A stretch of 64,000 bases of DNA from Mucilaginibacter gotjawali. GTDB lineage: Bacteria > Bacteroidota > Bacteroidia > Sphingobacteriales > Sphingobacteriaceae. The notes beneath the pieces are model-generated. The model did no database searches. It was not told where the DNA came from and saw only the letters and a program-made list of their open reading frames with translations. Shown here one piece after another: positions 1 to 9,289 of the stretch. The translations under genes were made by a program, and so were the position numbers. Where the stretch lies: assembly GCF_002355435.1 (NCBI RefSeq), contig NZ_AP017313.1:124001-188000 (forward strand), written 5' to 3'. Positions within the stretch are counted from its first letter, which is position 1. Each line of letters opens with the position of its first letter.

Positions 1-105
1 AAGAGAACGGGGATTAGTTAGAACGGGGGCATTTCGAGTGGTTTCGTTCGGACTTCCCCGTCCCGATAGCTATCAAGATTCGGACTAAAATCGCTACCTT
101 AGTAA

Positions 106-897
106 ATGCATTTTTTCGATTTCAACTTATTTAAATTTACATTTTTCGACCTGTTGGACGTTTTGCTGGTAGCATTTCTTATCTACCAGTTGTACAACCT
201 TATCAGGGGCACTATAGCGGCAAATATTTTTATTGGCCTTGCGCTTTTGTTCGGCATGTACTATGTGGTAAAAGCGCTGCATATGCAGTTGCTTACCGGT
301 ATCCTGGGCAAATTTGTGGATGTAGGCATCATCGCCCTGATTGTAGTTTTTCAGCAGGAGGTACGGCGTTTTTTACTATTGGTAGGCAAAAATGCTTCTT
401 TGCAGCGCAACAGGGCGTGGTGGCAGTATTTTTTTGGCAAAGCCGATGCGGAAAAAAATAATTATGCCCGCATAAAGCCCATCATTGATGCATGTAAAAG
501 TTTGAAATCAACCCGTACAGGCGCTTTAATTGTTTTTGCCAAATATTATGATGAACAGTTTTACCAAAACAGCTGCGAGGTTATTGAAGGGAAGATCTCC
601 AAACGCTTACTGGAAAGTATATTTCAAAAAACAAGCCCCCTGCATGACGGTGCCGTGGTCATAGCCGAAAACAAGATCAAATCGGCAAGTTGCATTTTAC
701 CGTTGACGGAAAAGACCGATCTACCGGCACAATTTGGTTTACGTCACCGCGCCGGCATAGGTGTTACTGAAGCCAATGACGCTACGGCGATCATTATTTC
801 CGAAGAAACAGGCGAGTTATCCTATGCTAAACAGGGCCGCGTTAAAATGAATATCAGCTTTGCCGAGCTGGAAAAGTTGCTGAATAAGGATTTTTAA
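106..897 (+). CDS. cdaA: Diadenylate cyclase (CdaA-type, DAC domain)
   Basis: This 263-residue membrane protein should make the second messenger c-di-AMP from two ATP molecules. Three hydrophobic segments lie in residues 14-85, the usual CdaA topology. The DAC domain that follows carries the DGA motif at 181-183 (context SPLHDGAVVI) and the RHR motif at 213-215 (GLRHRAGIG), the two nucleotide-binding signatures of the family. Length and architecture fit the TIGR00159/CdaA group, not DisA, because there is no DNA-binding C-terminal part. In Firmicutes CdaA affects cell wall and potassium homeostasis; the role in Bacteroidota is less defined. A hydroxylase gene follows 19 bp downstream on the same strand and may be co-transcribed. 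A possible -7 box (TACCTTAG) lies just before the ATG. Confidence 0.93.
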   Translation: MHFFDFNLFKFTFFDLLDVLLVAFLIYQLYNLIRGTIAANIFIGLALLFGMYYVVKALHMQLLTGILGKFVDVGIIALIVVFQQEVRRFLLLVGKNASLQRNRAWWQYFFGKADAEKNNYARIKPIIDACKSLKSTRTGALIVFAKYYDEQFYQNSCEVIEGKISKRLLESIFQKTSPLHDGAVVIAENKIKSASCILPLTEKTDLPAQFGLRHRAGIGVTEANDATAIIISEETGELSYAKQGRVKMNISFAELEKLLNKDF

Positions 898-916
898 AAT
901 TTGCCGTTAATATGCT

Positions 917-1729
917 ATGTTTTCTTCAATTGCAAATTCGCTTGAATCGTTAAAGGTTTTATTTAACCTGGTTTCGCGGTATTTGCTTTTTACCGGATCA
1001 TTTTATTTGTTTTTTTATGTTTGGAAGAACAAAAAATACTGGATGGCCAAGATCCAGCAACGGTACCCCGAACGAAAACATATTTTTAATGAAATAAAAC
1101 ACTCGGCCATTACCATCCTTATTTTTGGATTAATTGTTTTGATGGTGATTTGGGCGGGAAAAAATGGATTAACGCAGGCTTACGAACCGATAAACAAATA
1201 TGGATACTTCTATTATTTTTTAAGCATCGTGCTGATGATCGTTTTGCATGATACTTATTTTTACTGGACCCACCGGGCCATGCACTGGAAGCCCCTTTTT
1301 AAATGGGTGCATAAAACCCATCACCTCTCTGTTAATCCTACGCCATTTGCGGCCTATGCCTTTCACCCATTGGAAGCGGTTATAGAAGTTGGTATTATTC
1401 CGCTGATTGCTTTTACCATCCCCCACCATCCTTCGGCAATAACCATTTTTTCGCTTTATTCCCTGTTGTTAAATGTTACCGGGCACCTGGGATATGAGCT
1501 CTTCCCGAAGGGATTTGCGGAGCACTGGCTATTTAAATGGCACAATACTTCAACACACCATAACATGCACCACAGGCTGGTTAAATGCAATTATGGGCTG
1601 TATTTTAACTTTTGGGACCGGCTGATGAAAACCAACCACCCCCATTACGAAGCGCATTTTAATGAAGTGGTTGAAAGACGGCAGCAGGGGAAAACACCTT
1701 CAGTTTCTCCTGAAGCTGTGCTTGAATAA
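917..1729 (+). CDS. Sterol desaturase / fatty acid hydroxylase family protein
   Basis: A 270-residue integral membrane di-iron enzyme of the fatty acid hydroxylase superfamily. The histidine clusters are visible: HDTYFYWTHR, HKTHH and HNTSTHHNMHH, which together supply the eight or so ligands of the di-iron centre. Several hydrophobic segments surround them. Members hydroxylate or desaturate lipid substrates; in Bacteroidota the substrate is often unknown and could be a sphingolipid, hopanoid or carotenoid, so no precise reaction is claimed. It follows the diadenylate cyclase by 19 bp and converges with the small exported protein gene, with only 6 bp between the stop codons. Confidence 0.88.
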   Translation: MFSSIANSLESLKVLFNLVSRYLLFTGSFYLFFYVWKNKKYWMAKIQQRYPERKHIFNEIKHSAITILIFGLIVLMVIWAGKNGLTQAYEPINKYGYFYYFLSIVLMIVLHDTYFYWTHRAMHWKPLFKWVHKTHHLSVNPTPFAAYAFHPLEAVIEVGIIPLIAFTIPHHPSAITIFSLYSLLLNVTGHLGYELFPKGFAEHWLFKWHNTSTHHNMHHRLVKCNYGLYFNFWDRLMKTNHPHYEAHFNEVVERRQQGKTPSVSPEAVLE

Positions 1730-1735
1730 ATAAGC

Positions 1736-2110
1736 TCAAGGTTTACTAAGTGTTGGCAAACCCGAAAGCCCCGGACGCTCTACAGTGATCACCTCCTCCG
1801 TCCCCATCTTTTTTACCGGCATAGTATAATATCCTCCTAATTTAACCACAGGCATTTTTGAATTGCCTGCTAATACCGCTATGGGCATATGATCAACGTT
1901 TGATTTTTTAACGTCGACAGGGGCAAGCATCAACGGATGGTAAAAGGCAGTGTTGGGTTGAAGTAATTTTAAAGCAGCATCTGGCTTTACTTTCAACTGG
2001 CTTAAAAGCTCATTTGTTAAACTATCAGCAGGTTTAACCTGGAAAAATTGCTGCGCTTTTAAGTGGTACCCGGCAGCCATGAAACAGATAATAAGCAAGG
2101 TTTTTTTCAT
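1736..2110 (-). CDS. Small exported protein of unknown function
   Basis: A 124-residue protein with a clear N-terminal signal peptide (MKKTLLIICFMAAGYHLKAQ, likely cleaved after AQ). The mature part is about 100 residues with no motif I recognise. It contains repeated short hydrophobic-proline stretches (MPIAVLAG, MPVVKLGG, MPVKKMG). It is likely periplasmic or cell-surface. The gene is monocistronic, converges with the hydroxylase gene and lies downstream of the terminator that closes the aminopeptidase transcript. Confidence 0.7.
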   Translation of the reverse strand: MKKTLLIICFMAAGYHLKAQQFFQVKPADSLTNELLSQLKVKPDAALKLLQPNTAFYHPLMLAPVDVKKSNVDHMPIAVLAGNSKMPVVKLGGYYTMPVKKMGTEEVITVERPGLSGLPTLSKP

Positions 2111-2192
2111 GACGGTTTATTTATTACGAATATAAACATAACCGGTAAATTAAATATGTTAAATGGATGTTAATTTGAAACCGGAAATGTTA

Positions 2193-2230
2193 AAAAAAGG
2201 AAGCCGGCCCAATTGGCCGGCTTCCTTTTT
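2193..2230 (-). terminator. Rho-independent terminator after the M1 peptidase gene
   Basis: A GC-rich perfect inverted repeat (GGAAGCCGGCC, loop CAATT, GGCCGGCTTCC) is flanked by A-runs on one side and T-runs on the other. It lies about 35 bp beyond the stop codon of the minus-strand aminopeptidase gene. The symmetrical A/T flanks would allow function in both directions. Confidence 0.85.
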
Positions 2231-2263
2231 TAAGCAACGTAAAAATAGCGCTGGTTTTACAAT

Positions 2264-4765
2264 TTATTTTGCATCATTGATAGCCTGCGTAGCATCATCT
2301 GCCGCTTTAGCGGAAGCATCATCTTTTAGTTTAACGCGCTGCGCCTTTATATCTGCAAGCAAGCCGGTAACAAATGGCGCTACGCCAAATTTTTTGTATT
2401 TAATACCAAGGTCTTTAAATGCAGCAATGCCCTGCTGCGCATATGTTGGGTTGTCTACATGGCCGGTCATGGCGGCAAAATTCCTTGCCATACCAAATTT
2501 ACCCTGCGGCCCCTGTTCATTAAATGCTTTAAGGACATACGGCCACTCATCGCTGCCTCCAGATGTAGAATATACGGTGATTATAGCTTGTGTAAGCGGC
2601 CCTTTATTATCCTGTTCAAAACCTTTAGCCAGTGGAAGCGCCTGTTTCGGGTCAAGCAGGTTGATGGCAGTTAACGCTGCACCCTGTACCGCGTATGACT
2701 GGCTGCTTAATGCCTGTTTAAAGAGATTCATATTGCCCGAAGCCTTAAGTTTGCCTAAAGCGCTAATTGCGGCGGCCCTGACCAGGGTATTGTCGTCAGT
2801 TTGTGCCAGCGTGGTTAAAACCGGCAGTGCTGCATTATGGATATCATCATTGCTCATATTTAACGCCCGGATAGCTTTTATACGTAAGCCGTAATATTTA
2901 TCCTTCAAAGCGGCGATCAGTACTTTTTGAGCGCCTTTATCTGACTGCCTGCCGGATACGGCATTTATGGCCTCAAAACGGTCGAGGTATAAGGGCGCAT
3001 TGAAATACTGGAACTCAAATTCTTCCAGCGATTTGTTATCTGTTTTGGCACATAACAAAACTTTGTCGCCGTCAACATTTACCAGGTTGGGTTTCGATGC
3101 AACAGTAAAGGTTAAGGTATCGGCCTTATCATTCATCCAAACTTTATGACGTTCCTTTTTGCCGCCGGCATAAATATCAACGGCAAAAGGCAGTTTGAAT
3201 ATTTGCCCCTCCTGGGTTTGCTGTAAGTAAACGGTTTCGGTTTTGCTGCCTTCATCCCATTTATAGCTGATATTTAACACAGGATGGCCCGCGCCGTAAT
3301 ACCATTGGTTAAAAAACCAGTTCAGGTCCAGCCCGCTGGCTTCTTCTTCGGCCAGGCGTAGCTGCTGTGCCTCGCCATTTTTAAACTGGTTTGTTTTAAG
3401 GTAGATGTTTAAGCCTTTAAAAAATGCAGCATCACCTAAATAATTGCGCAACATATTTAAAATACGGCCGCCCTTTTGATAGGTTACCACATCAAACACA
3501 TCTTCCTTATCATCATAATGAAAACGTACAAGATCCTTTGTACTGGCATCCGGAGAGCCCAAATAATTCTGCAGCGCAGTATAGCTGTGTGCATCGGCTT
3601 CATCTTTACCATATTTATGTTCGGCCCAAAGCATTTCGCTAAAATCAGCGAAAGATTCGTTTACAGTAAGGTTGCTCCAGCTTTCGGCAGTTACCAAATC
3701 GCCAAACCATTGGTGGAAAAGCTCATGTGCAATGGTGCTGCGGCCAGCGTCATAATTAGCGTCCAGCAATTCGCGCGGGGTTTCCTGTACATAATCGCCA
3801 TGCAAAGTAGCGCTGGTGTTTTCCATAGCACCGCTTACATAGTCGCGCACAACGATCTGTGAATATTTGTTCCATGCAAAGGGATAGTCTAATGTTTTCG
3901 AATAAAACTCGATCAGCTCTGGCGTCATCCCGAATATTTGTTTGGCGTAAGGGGCATATTTCGGCTCCAGGTAATAGTTTACCTCTTTGTTGCGCCAGTG
4001 GTCATGATAGATCTTAAAGTCGCCCACAGCCATCATAAACAAATAAGGTGAATGCGGTAATTCCATTTTCCAGTCATCGGTACGGGTACCATCGCCATTT
4101 AACTTTTGAGCAGCGAGGCGGCCGTTAGACAGAGTAACGTATTTAGCCGGAACGGTCATGATAATCTCATCGGTTGTTTTTTGCTCAGGTTTATCGATGG
4201 TCGGGAACCATGCTGATGAACTTTCAGTTTCGCCTTGCGTCCAAATCTGTACCGGTTTATCTTTCACCGCGCCATCAGGGTTAATAAAATACAAGCCTTT
4301 GGCATCGTTAATAGCCGCGCTGCCCTTTGTTTTTAATTGGTTTGGCTTTGCAGTATAATCGATATAAATGGTGTAGGTTTCGTTATTATGATAAACCTTA
4401 TCCAGTTGAATAGCCACGGTAAGGCTATCGTCATATTTAAACTTTAACGGATAATTCTTTCCGTTCCTTACCACGGAAATGTTGTTCAGGTCCATGCCTT
4501 TGGCATCTAAACGAAGGGTGTCAGTTGGATAAAAATGCGGTCGCAGGGTAACCCATTCCTTCCCATACATAAAGCATTTTTTGTAATCAAAGCGCACATC
4601 CAGTTTGGTATGCACCAGGTCGTTGATCTTCGGCGGCGTTGCGCGGTAAATCTTCATCAGCGGGTCATCAGCTTTAGCAGGCGCCTGTGCGTAGGCCGTT
4701 GAAAAAGCCATCCCGGTAGCGAGGCCCGAAAAGATCAAGGTCGAAAGTGTTTTAAATGTTAACAT
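2264..4765 (-). CDS. M1 family metallopeptidase (aminopeptidase N-like)
   Basis: An 833-residue exported zinc aminopeptidase. A signal peptide ends near AQA at residue 28. The exopeptidase motif GAMEN is at 312-316, the zinc motif HELFH at 347-351 and the third zinc ligand in NESFAD at E370. The M1 N-terminal beta domain precedes the catalytic domain, and HEAT-like helical repeats follow from about residue 610, as in longer M1 enzymes. It should trim N-terminal residues from peptides in the periplasm or at the surface. It lies 5 bp downstream of the amidohydrolase gene and is almost certainly co-transcribed with it; a strong terminator follows. Confidence 0.93.
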   Translation of the reverse strand: MLTFKTLSTLIFSGLATGMAFSTAYAQAPAKADDPLMKIYRATPPKINDLVHTKLDVRFDYKKCFMYGKEWVTLRPHFYPTDTLRLDAKGMDLNNISVVRNGKNYPLKFKYDDSLTVAIQLDKVYHNNETYTIYIDYTAKPNQLKTKGSAAINDAKGLYFINPDGAVKDKPVQIWTQGETESSSAWFPTIDKPEQKTTDEIIMTVPAKYVTLSNGRLAAQKLNGDGTRTDDWKMELPHSPYLFMMAVGDFKIYHDHWRNKEVNYYLEPKYAPYAKQIFGMTPELIEFYSKTLDYPFAWNKYSQIVVRDYVSGAMENTSATLHGDYVQETPRELLDANYDAGRSTIAHELFHQWFGDLVTAESWSNLTVNESFADFSEMLWAEHKYGKDEADAHSYTALQNYLGSPDASTKDLVRFHYDDKEDVFDVVTYQKGGRILNMLRNYLGDAAFFKGLNIYLKTNQFKNGEAQQLRLAEEEASGLDLNWFFNQWYYGAGHPVLNISYKWDEGSKTETVYLQQTQEGQIFKLPFAVDIYAGGKKERHKVWMNDKADTLTFTVASKPNLVNVDGDKVLLCAKTDNKSLEEFEFQYFNAPLYLDRFEAINAVSGRQSDKGAQKVLIAALKDKYYGLRIKAIRALNMSNDDIHNAALPVLTTLAQTDDNTLVRAAAISALGKLKASGNMNLFKQALSSQSYAVQGAALTAINLLDPKQALPLAKGFEQDNKGPLTQAIITVYSTSGGSDEWPYVLKAFNEQGPQGKFGMARNFAAMTGHVDNPTYAQQGIAAFKDLGIKYKKFGVAPFVTGLLADIKAQRVKLKDDASAKAADDATQAINDAK

Positions 4766-4770
4766 AAGTT

Positions 4771-6051
4771 TTATTGATTATAGATTTTCCCATCCTTCAT
4801 CACGAAGGAAACGTTCTTCATTGTTTTAATATCTGTAAGCGGGTCACCTTCAACAGCGATAATATCTGCCAGTTTACCTTTGGTGATGCTGCCTGTTTTA
4901 TCGCTGATGTCCAGCAGGTCGGCGGCGCTGGTAGTAGCAGCTTTTATAGCGTCCATTGGCGGCATCCCGGCATCAACCATATAACCAAACTCCAGATAGT
5001 TTTTACCATGAGCAAAAACCCCGGCGTCGGTGCCAAAAGCAATTTTAACCCCCGATTTGTATGCCCTGGCAAAGGTTTGCTGCATGCGCGTGCCCACTGC
5101 TATGGCTTTGCGCGCGATAACCGGCGGAAAAAAGCCCGGGATCCTGGCCGAATCGGACACAGATTTACCGGCAATAATAGTTGGCACCAGGTAAGTGCCG
5201 TATTTTACGGCCAGTGCCATATCTTCATCATTCATAAAAGTGCCATGCTCTATTGATGTTACACCACCTAATATCGCCCTGCGGATACCTTCCGCGCCGT
5301 GGGCATGGCAGGCAACCCGCAGTCCGTAGTCTTTTGCAGTTTCAACAACTGCTTTAATTTCATCAATCGTAAACTCGGCGCCTGAGCCGTTTTCGCTCAG
5401 GTCCAGTACGCCGCCTGTGGATGCTATTTTTATAACATCCGAGCCGCGTTTGATTTGCAGGCGAACCGCTTTTATCAGTTCATCCCTTCCATCCGCTACA
5501 CCATCATCCGGGCCCATTTTATGGTTAAAAGCATCATCCCTGAAACCGACCGAGCCATCCATATGGCCGCCGCTGGCGGAGATGGCCCTGCCTGCGGTAA
5601 CGATCCGTGGCCCTTCGGTTAAGCCATGGTTGATGGCATTGCGTAAGCTGATATTTACCCCGATGCCGCCAAGATCGCGCACGGTAGTAAAGCCGGCCAA
5701 CAGCGTTTTTTTGGCGTTAACGGCTGCACGATAGGCAATATCTGCATCAGTTAAAGTAAAACCCTCTAAAAGTGTGTTTTTGCTGAACTGATCCTCGAGG
5801 TGAACGTGGCAATCGATCAGGCCGGGCATTACAGTTTTATCTTTCAGGGATACTACCTTATCACCGGCGTCGCCGTTAAAATATCCGGCTTTTATATCGA
5901 TGATGGTATTGCCTTCAACAATGATGGTTACGCCTTTTTGTTCGGTATTTGATATACCATCAATAAGCCGCCCGCATTGGATATAGGTTTTTTGTGCGAA
6001 AGCTGAACAGGAAAAAAATAATAGAAAAGTAAAGTAAAGTTTCTTTACCAT
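4771..6051 (-). CDS. Exported amidohydrolase family protein (imidazolonepropionase-like)
   Basis: A 426-residue metal-dependent hydrolase with a signal peptide (ending SAFAQ near residue 20). Family landmarks are visible in order: PGLIDCHVHLED (metal-binding H82 and H84), DVIKIASTGG with the bridging lysine, HAHG, SIEHGT and FGTDAG with the catalytic aspartate. This is the pattern of the Xaa-Pro dipeptidase/imidazolonepropionase-like amidohydrolases, many of which hydrolyse dipeptides. Its pairing with an aminopeptidase 5 bp downstream supports a peptide-degradation role in the periplasm. The exact substrate cannot be read from sequence. Confidence 0.88.
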   Translation of the reverse strand: MVKKLYFTFLLFFSCSAFAQKTYIQCGRLIDGISNTEQKGVTIIVEGNTIIDIKAGYFNGDAGDKVVSLKDKTVMPGLIDCHVHLEDQFSKNTLLEGFTLTDADIAYRAAVNAKKTLLAGFTTVRDLGGIGVNISLRNAINHGLTEGPRIVTAGRAISASGGHMDGSVGFRDDAFNHKMGPDDGVADGRDELIKAVRLQIKRGSDVIKIASTGGVLDLSENGSGAEFTIDEIKAVVETAKDYGLRVACHAHGAEGIRRAILGGVTSIEHGTFMNDEDMALAVKYGTYLVPTIIAGKSVSDSARIPGFFPPVIARKAIAVGTRMQQTFARAYKSGVKIAFGTDAGVFAHGKNYLEFGYMVDAGMPPMDAIKAATTSAADLLDISDKTGSITKGKLADIIAVEGDPLTDIKTMKNVSFVMKDGKIYNQ

Positions 6052-6422
6052 AAATTGTGCGTTAAGAGGTCAGTTTAATGAAAGCTAAATTAGAATGTTT
6101 TTATCAATAAAACTAAGACGGTAAAGAAACCCGGTTTGTTACACTAAGTTGTTGTGTTTTTTTATAAATGCACTGTTTTATTTTGCCTTTTTAACCTGGT
6201 CAAAAAAATATTTATACACTAATAGCGAAGCCCGTTGATTGCAGTGTCTGTGTGTTAATATTTATGCAGAACCCTCCCGGAAGGGTCAAAAAACGTCCGC
6301 CATCATGCACCAACCGTACGAAAACGAACACTTTCGTAGCTTATAAAAAACAACAATTAACTGAAAATCAAATATTTAAATTTAAGGTATCAATATTGGC
6401 ATAGTGGTGCAAAAACACAACA
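6052..6422. other. Intergenic region between divergent amidohydrolase and sigma factor genes
   Basis: No gene seen in 371 bp. It must hold the promoters of both flanking genes. Two small inverted repeats are present: ACCCTCCCGGAAGGGT at 6271-6286 (one mismatch) and TACGAAA-8 bp-TTTCGTA at 6317-6338, the latter about 85 bp before the sigma factor start. Confidence 0.5.
6317..6338. promoter_or_regulatory. Inverted repeat upstream of the sigma factor gene (candidate operator)
   Basis: A perfect 7-bp inverted repeat TACGAAA / TTTCGTA with an 8-bp spacer, 85 bp before the ATG of the ECF sigma factor. Its size fits a dimeric regulator site, but no regulator is assigned and it could be chance. Confidence 0.3.
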
Positions 6423-6989
6423 ATGATGTGCACCGATATAAAATTAGCTGAAATGTGGGAAGGCTGCTTGAAAAACGACCGTAAGCAACAGGAGTTACTA
6501 TACAAAACCTTAGCGCCACGGATGCTGGCCGTTTGCATGCGCTATGCCCATGATAAAGATGAGGCCCAGGATATTTTACAGGAAGGTTTTATTAAAATGT
6601 TTAACAACGCGCATAAATACCGCGGTGAAGGGAACCTGGAAGGATGGATTCGCCGTATTATGGTGCATTGTGCCATATCGCGCTACCGCAAACAAAAGCC
6701 AATGGTTTTGGTAGATGATTTTACGGAAGATAACTATGCGTTCAGTAACGGTTACAATGCGCACGGTTTGGAGGTTAAGGACCTGCTGAAAATGATACAA
6801 AAGTTGCCGCAAACCTACCGTTCTGTATTCAACCTCTACGCTATTGAAGGATATTCGCACCAGGAGATCGGAAATAAACTGGGTATCACTGAGCTTTTAT
6901 CCCGTACTAACCTTTGCCGCGCCCGTGCCATTTTAAAGGATATGGTAAACAAATTGACAACCAGCGAGATGCATTACCTTGCGTGTTAA
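6423..6989 (+). CDS. RNA polymerase ECF-type sigma-70 factor
   Basis: A 188-residue ECF sigma factor. Region 2 includes YAHDKDEAQDILQEGFIKMF (residues about 40-60), the core-binding and -10 recognition part. Region 4 includes LPQTYRSVFNLYAIEGYSHQEIGNKLGI, followed by a recognition helix. The turn reads ITELLSRTNLCRAR, whereas most relatives have ISEGTS at that place, a small departure. No anti-sigma gene is adjacent. Two consecutive ATG codons (6423, 6426) are possible starts. Genes downstream on the same strand encode a membrane protein, two YceI-like proteins and an outer-membrane barrel, which are candidates for its regulon. Confidence 0.92.
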   Translation: MMCTDIKLAEMWEGCLKNDRKQQELLYKTLAPRMLAVCMRYAHDKDEAQDILQEGFIKMFNNAHKYRGEGNLEGWIRRIMVHCAISRYRKQKPMVLVDDFTEDNYAFSNGYNAHGLEVKDLLKMIQKLPQTYRSVFNLYAIEGYSHQEIGNKLGITELLSRTNLCRARAILKDMVNKLTTSEMHYLAC

Positions 6990-7231
6990 CGCAATAATAT
7001 TGAGCAGTAAGCAGCCGGTCATGCTTTTCTGCTTTGATTCAGGATGATACCATCGTTCATCATCGGCGCCCGCCAGAGGGTATTGCCGCTATCAGCGGAG
7101 CTCCATTCTTCACTTTTTCAATTTATCGTCTTTATAAATTGTGCCGCTTGTCATTTGAGTAAATGATATTGATCATATTTTGTGCCTTTATCAAACCTGA
7201 TTTTTGTAACTTCAAAAACAAATTTGAAAAA

Positions 7232-7639
7232 ATGAAGAAAATTCTTATTTCAGGATTAATAGCGGGTGTTATTTTATTTATCGTCAGCTATGGTGGCCTG
7301 TTCCTCGCGATCAGGTTTTTCCCAACCCTGTTTATTGAATATAACGGCCCGCTGTTTAACTCCGATGGCAGCAGGGACGTACTTTTTTACATGCACGCCT
7401 TTATTATCAGCTTAGCCCTCTCCTGGTTTTGGGATAGGTTTAAATCACTTTTTAAAGGCCACTCTATATTAAGAGGTTTGGAATTCGGTTTTGTTTATGC
7501 TATCATCGCGCTGTTGCCAATAATGTGGATTTCCTTCAGCGCTTTGGATATTACGCTGCCCATCGTCATCAGTTGGTTCTTGTACGGTTTTGTACAAGCA
7601 GTCATCGCCGGAGTTGTATTTGCAAAAATTAATCCCTGA
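7232..7639 (+). CDS. Small integral membrane protein of unknown function
   Basis: A 135-residue protein with about four transmembrane helices (MKKILISGLIAGVILFIVSY at the start, then segments near residues 50-65, 85-105 and 110-130). I chose the ATG at 7232, not the upstream ATG at 7163, because it gives a typical MKKI- membrane start; the longer form would add 23 atypical residues. No family is recognised. It ends 12 bp before the first YceI-like gene, so the two are probably translated from one transcript. Confidence 0.7.
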   Translation: MKKILISGLIAGVILFIVSYGGLFLAIRFFPTLFIEYNGPLFNSDGSRDVLFYMHAFIISLALSWFWDRFKSLFKGHSILRGLEFGFVYAIIALLPIMWISFSALDITLPIVISWFLYGFVQAVIAGVVFAKINP

Positions 7640-7651
7640 AAGTTTAAGGCA

Positions 7652-8263
7652 ATGTTGTTCAAAAACGTTACATGGTATTTTTTGATGCTCATTACGCTCA
7701 CCAGTTTTATTTCCCGGGGCTCCAGGAACCTTTCGCCCCAAATAAAAAAATGGGTGGTCAGCGAAAATAGCAAGCTCAGGGTTAACGGCAGTACCAATAT
7801 CAATACATTTATTTGTGAGATCCCATCGTACGATCAAATCGATACCATCACTGTAAACAAAACTAATAAGGATGTTTTATTATCCGGCACCATCAACCTC
7901 AATGTTAAAAGTTTTGATTGTCATAATGTGATCATGACCCACGATCTGCGTAAAACATTAAAGCAGGACCAATATCCTGTGCTTCATATCAGCTTTTTAA
8001 CATTAAACAAACTTCCCGATCTTACAGCAAAACCGGAGCCCGTAACCGGCTGGGTGTTTATTGAAATAGCCGGCGTTCGCAAACGCTTTGAAGTTAATTA
8101 CCAGATTAGCCAGGATGGCCAAAAAATAATTCATTTACTGGGAACTCGGGATGTTAATTTCTCTGATTTTAATTTAGTACCGCCCCGCAAATTGGGAGGC
8201 ATGATTAAAACGAGTGATAAACTAAGTGTTGATTTTCATTTGAAAATGAAAAGTATGGACTGA
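7652..8263 (+). CDS. YceI-like family protein
   Basis: A 203-residue protein with an N-terminal hydrophobic segment and a YceI-like lipocalin fold. It shows a beta-strand-rich body with SKLRVNGSTNINTFICEI near the start (compare the family pattern S.W.V.G.S..H.F), LKQDQYPVLHISF in the middle and SDFNLVPPRKLGGMIKTSDKLSVDFHLKM at the end. YceI proteins bind long isoprenoid or lipid chains in the periplasm. This copy is divergent from the second YceI gene downstream. It probably forms an operon with the small membrane protein 12 bp upstream. Confidence 0.8.
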   Translation: MLFKNVTWYFLMLITLTSFISRGSRNLSPQIKKWVVSENSKLRVNGSTNINTFICEIPSYDQIDTITVNKTNKDVLLSGTINLNVKSFDCHNVIMTHDLRKTLKQDQYPVLHISFLTLNKLPDLTAKPEPVTGWVFIEIAGVRKRFEVNYQISQDGQKIIHLLGTRDVNFSDFNLVPPRKLGGMIKTSDKLSVDFHLKMKSMD

Positions 8264-8649
8264 TACAGCAATACACACATTTTCCGCTGATTGATTTTTT
8301 TGTGACGCCCGTCACGCCATTGTCACCTCTGAAATTTTTTTGCAAAAAACAACCCCTTTTTTTAAGAATTATACAATAGAATTTTTTCAAAAGAAAATAT
8401 TTTGAGCAAATTCTGTAGTAAAAATTAAATACCCCAAAAAAAACCATTATAAAAATCATAAAAATACCTTCTTTTTTTTAGGTTTTTTTTCCACCCCAAC
8501 AGTTAAACGTCTTGTTTTTTGCAGAAATTATCCATGAATAGGATATTTTGTTAAAAGAATGACAATGATCACTTTTATAACTAACCTCTATCATTCGGCC
8601 GGTCGGCAATTACCCACACATTTGCTTTGAAATTAAAACATAAGAAAAA
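8264..8649. other. Intergenic region with homopolymer tracts before the second YceI gene
   Basis: No gene seen in 386 bp. It holds GTGACGCCCGTCAC (8302-8315, an inverted repeat) and then an unusually A- and T-tract-rich stretch (about 8331-8520) with runs of seven to nine T or A. The promoter of the second YceI gene should lie at its right end, near the GC-rich CGGCCGGTCGG. Confidence 0.45.
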
Positions 8650-9258
8650 ATGAAAAATTTTAAGACACAAGTTTTATCGATCACTACAGCGATAGCACTA
8701 GCCATATTTTTTGTACTGCCGCAGAGTTTAAAAGCGCAGGCCAATTATAAGGCATCGCCGGGCAAAGACGTATCTATAAAAGTACTGGGCAGTTCCAACA
8801 TACATGAATGGAACATGACCGCAACCGGCATTGAAAGCCAGGGACAATTTAAATTTGAGGGCGGCCAGCTGCAAGCGCTTACTTCTTTCGGTTTAGTGGC
8901 AGAAGCAAAAAGCTTAAAAAGCGAATCAACCTCAATGGATGGCCGTTGTTATAAAACCATCAAAGCCGATCAATATCCAAAGATCACTTTTAAACTTAGC
9001 TCTGCCACAGTTACAGCCGTGCAGAAAAACAAGTACACCATCAAGGCATCAGGCGAGCTGACCATTTCAGGCTCAACACAACCTGTAGTGTTAACCGTTA
9101 CAGCGGTGGTTAACCCCGATAATACCATCACCTGCACAGGTGCACAAAAAATTAAATTGACAGATTACAAAATTGACCCCCCAACCTTTTTGCTGGGCGC
9201 CATGAAAGTATACAACGACCTTACAATTCAATATAATATCACTTACAAAGCGATCTAA
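8650..9258 (+). CDS. YceI family periplasmic protein
   Basis: A 202-residue exported protein with a signal peptide ending near SLKAQA (residue 32). The YceI pattern is clear: VSIKVLGSSNIHEWNMTATG near residue 50, KSLKSESTSMDGRCYKTIKADQYPKITFKL in the middle and KIKLTDYKIDPPTFLLGAMKVYNDLTIQYNI at the end. The fold is a beta barrel that holds a polyisoprenoid or fatty chain. The outer-membrane protein gene begins 31 bp downstream, so the two are likely co-expressed and may act together in lipid or quinone handling in the envelope; that link is inference. Confidence 0.9.
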   Translation: MKNFKTQVLSITTAIALAIFFVLPQSLKAQANYKASPGKDVSIKVLGSSNIHEWNMTATGIESQGQFKFEGGQLQALTSFGLVAEAKSLKSESTSMDGRCYKTIKADQYPKITFKLSSATVTAVQKNKYTIKASGELTISGSTQPVVLTVTAVVNPDNTITCTGAQKIKLTDYKIDPPTFLLGAMKVYNDLTIQYNITYKAI

Positions 9259-9289
9259 ATTTTCACAAACCATTTAATAAAAAAACAAC

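Noticed and set aside
2163..2894. 243-codon plus-strand frame opposite the M1 peptidase
   Set aside because: Antisense shadow of a clear metallopeptidase gene; serine- and cysteine-rich translation typical of reverse-frame artefacts.
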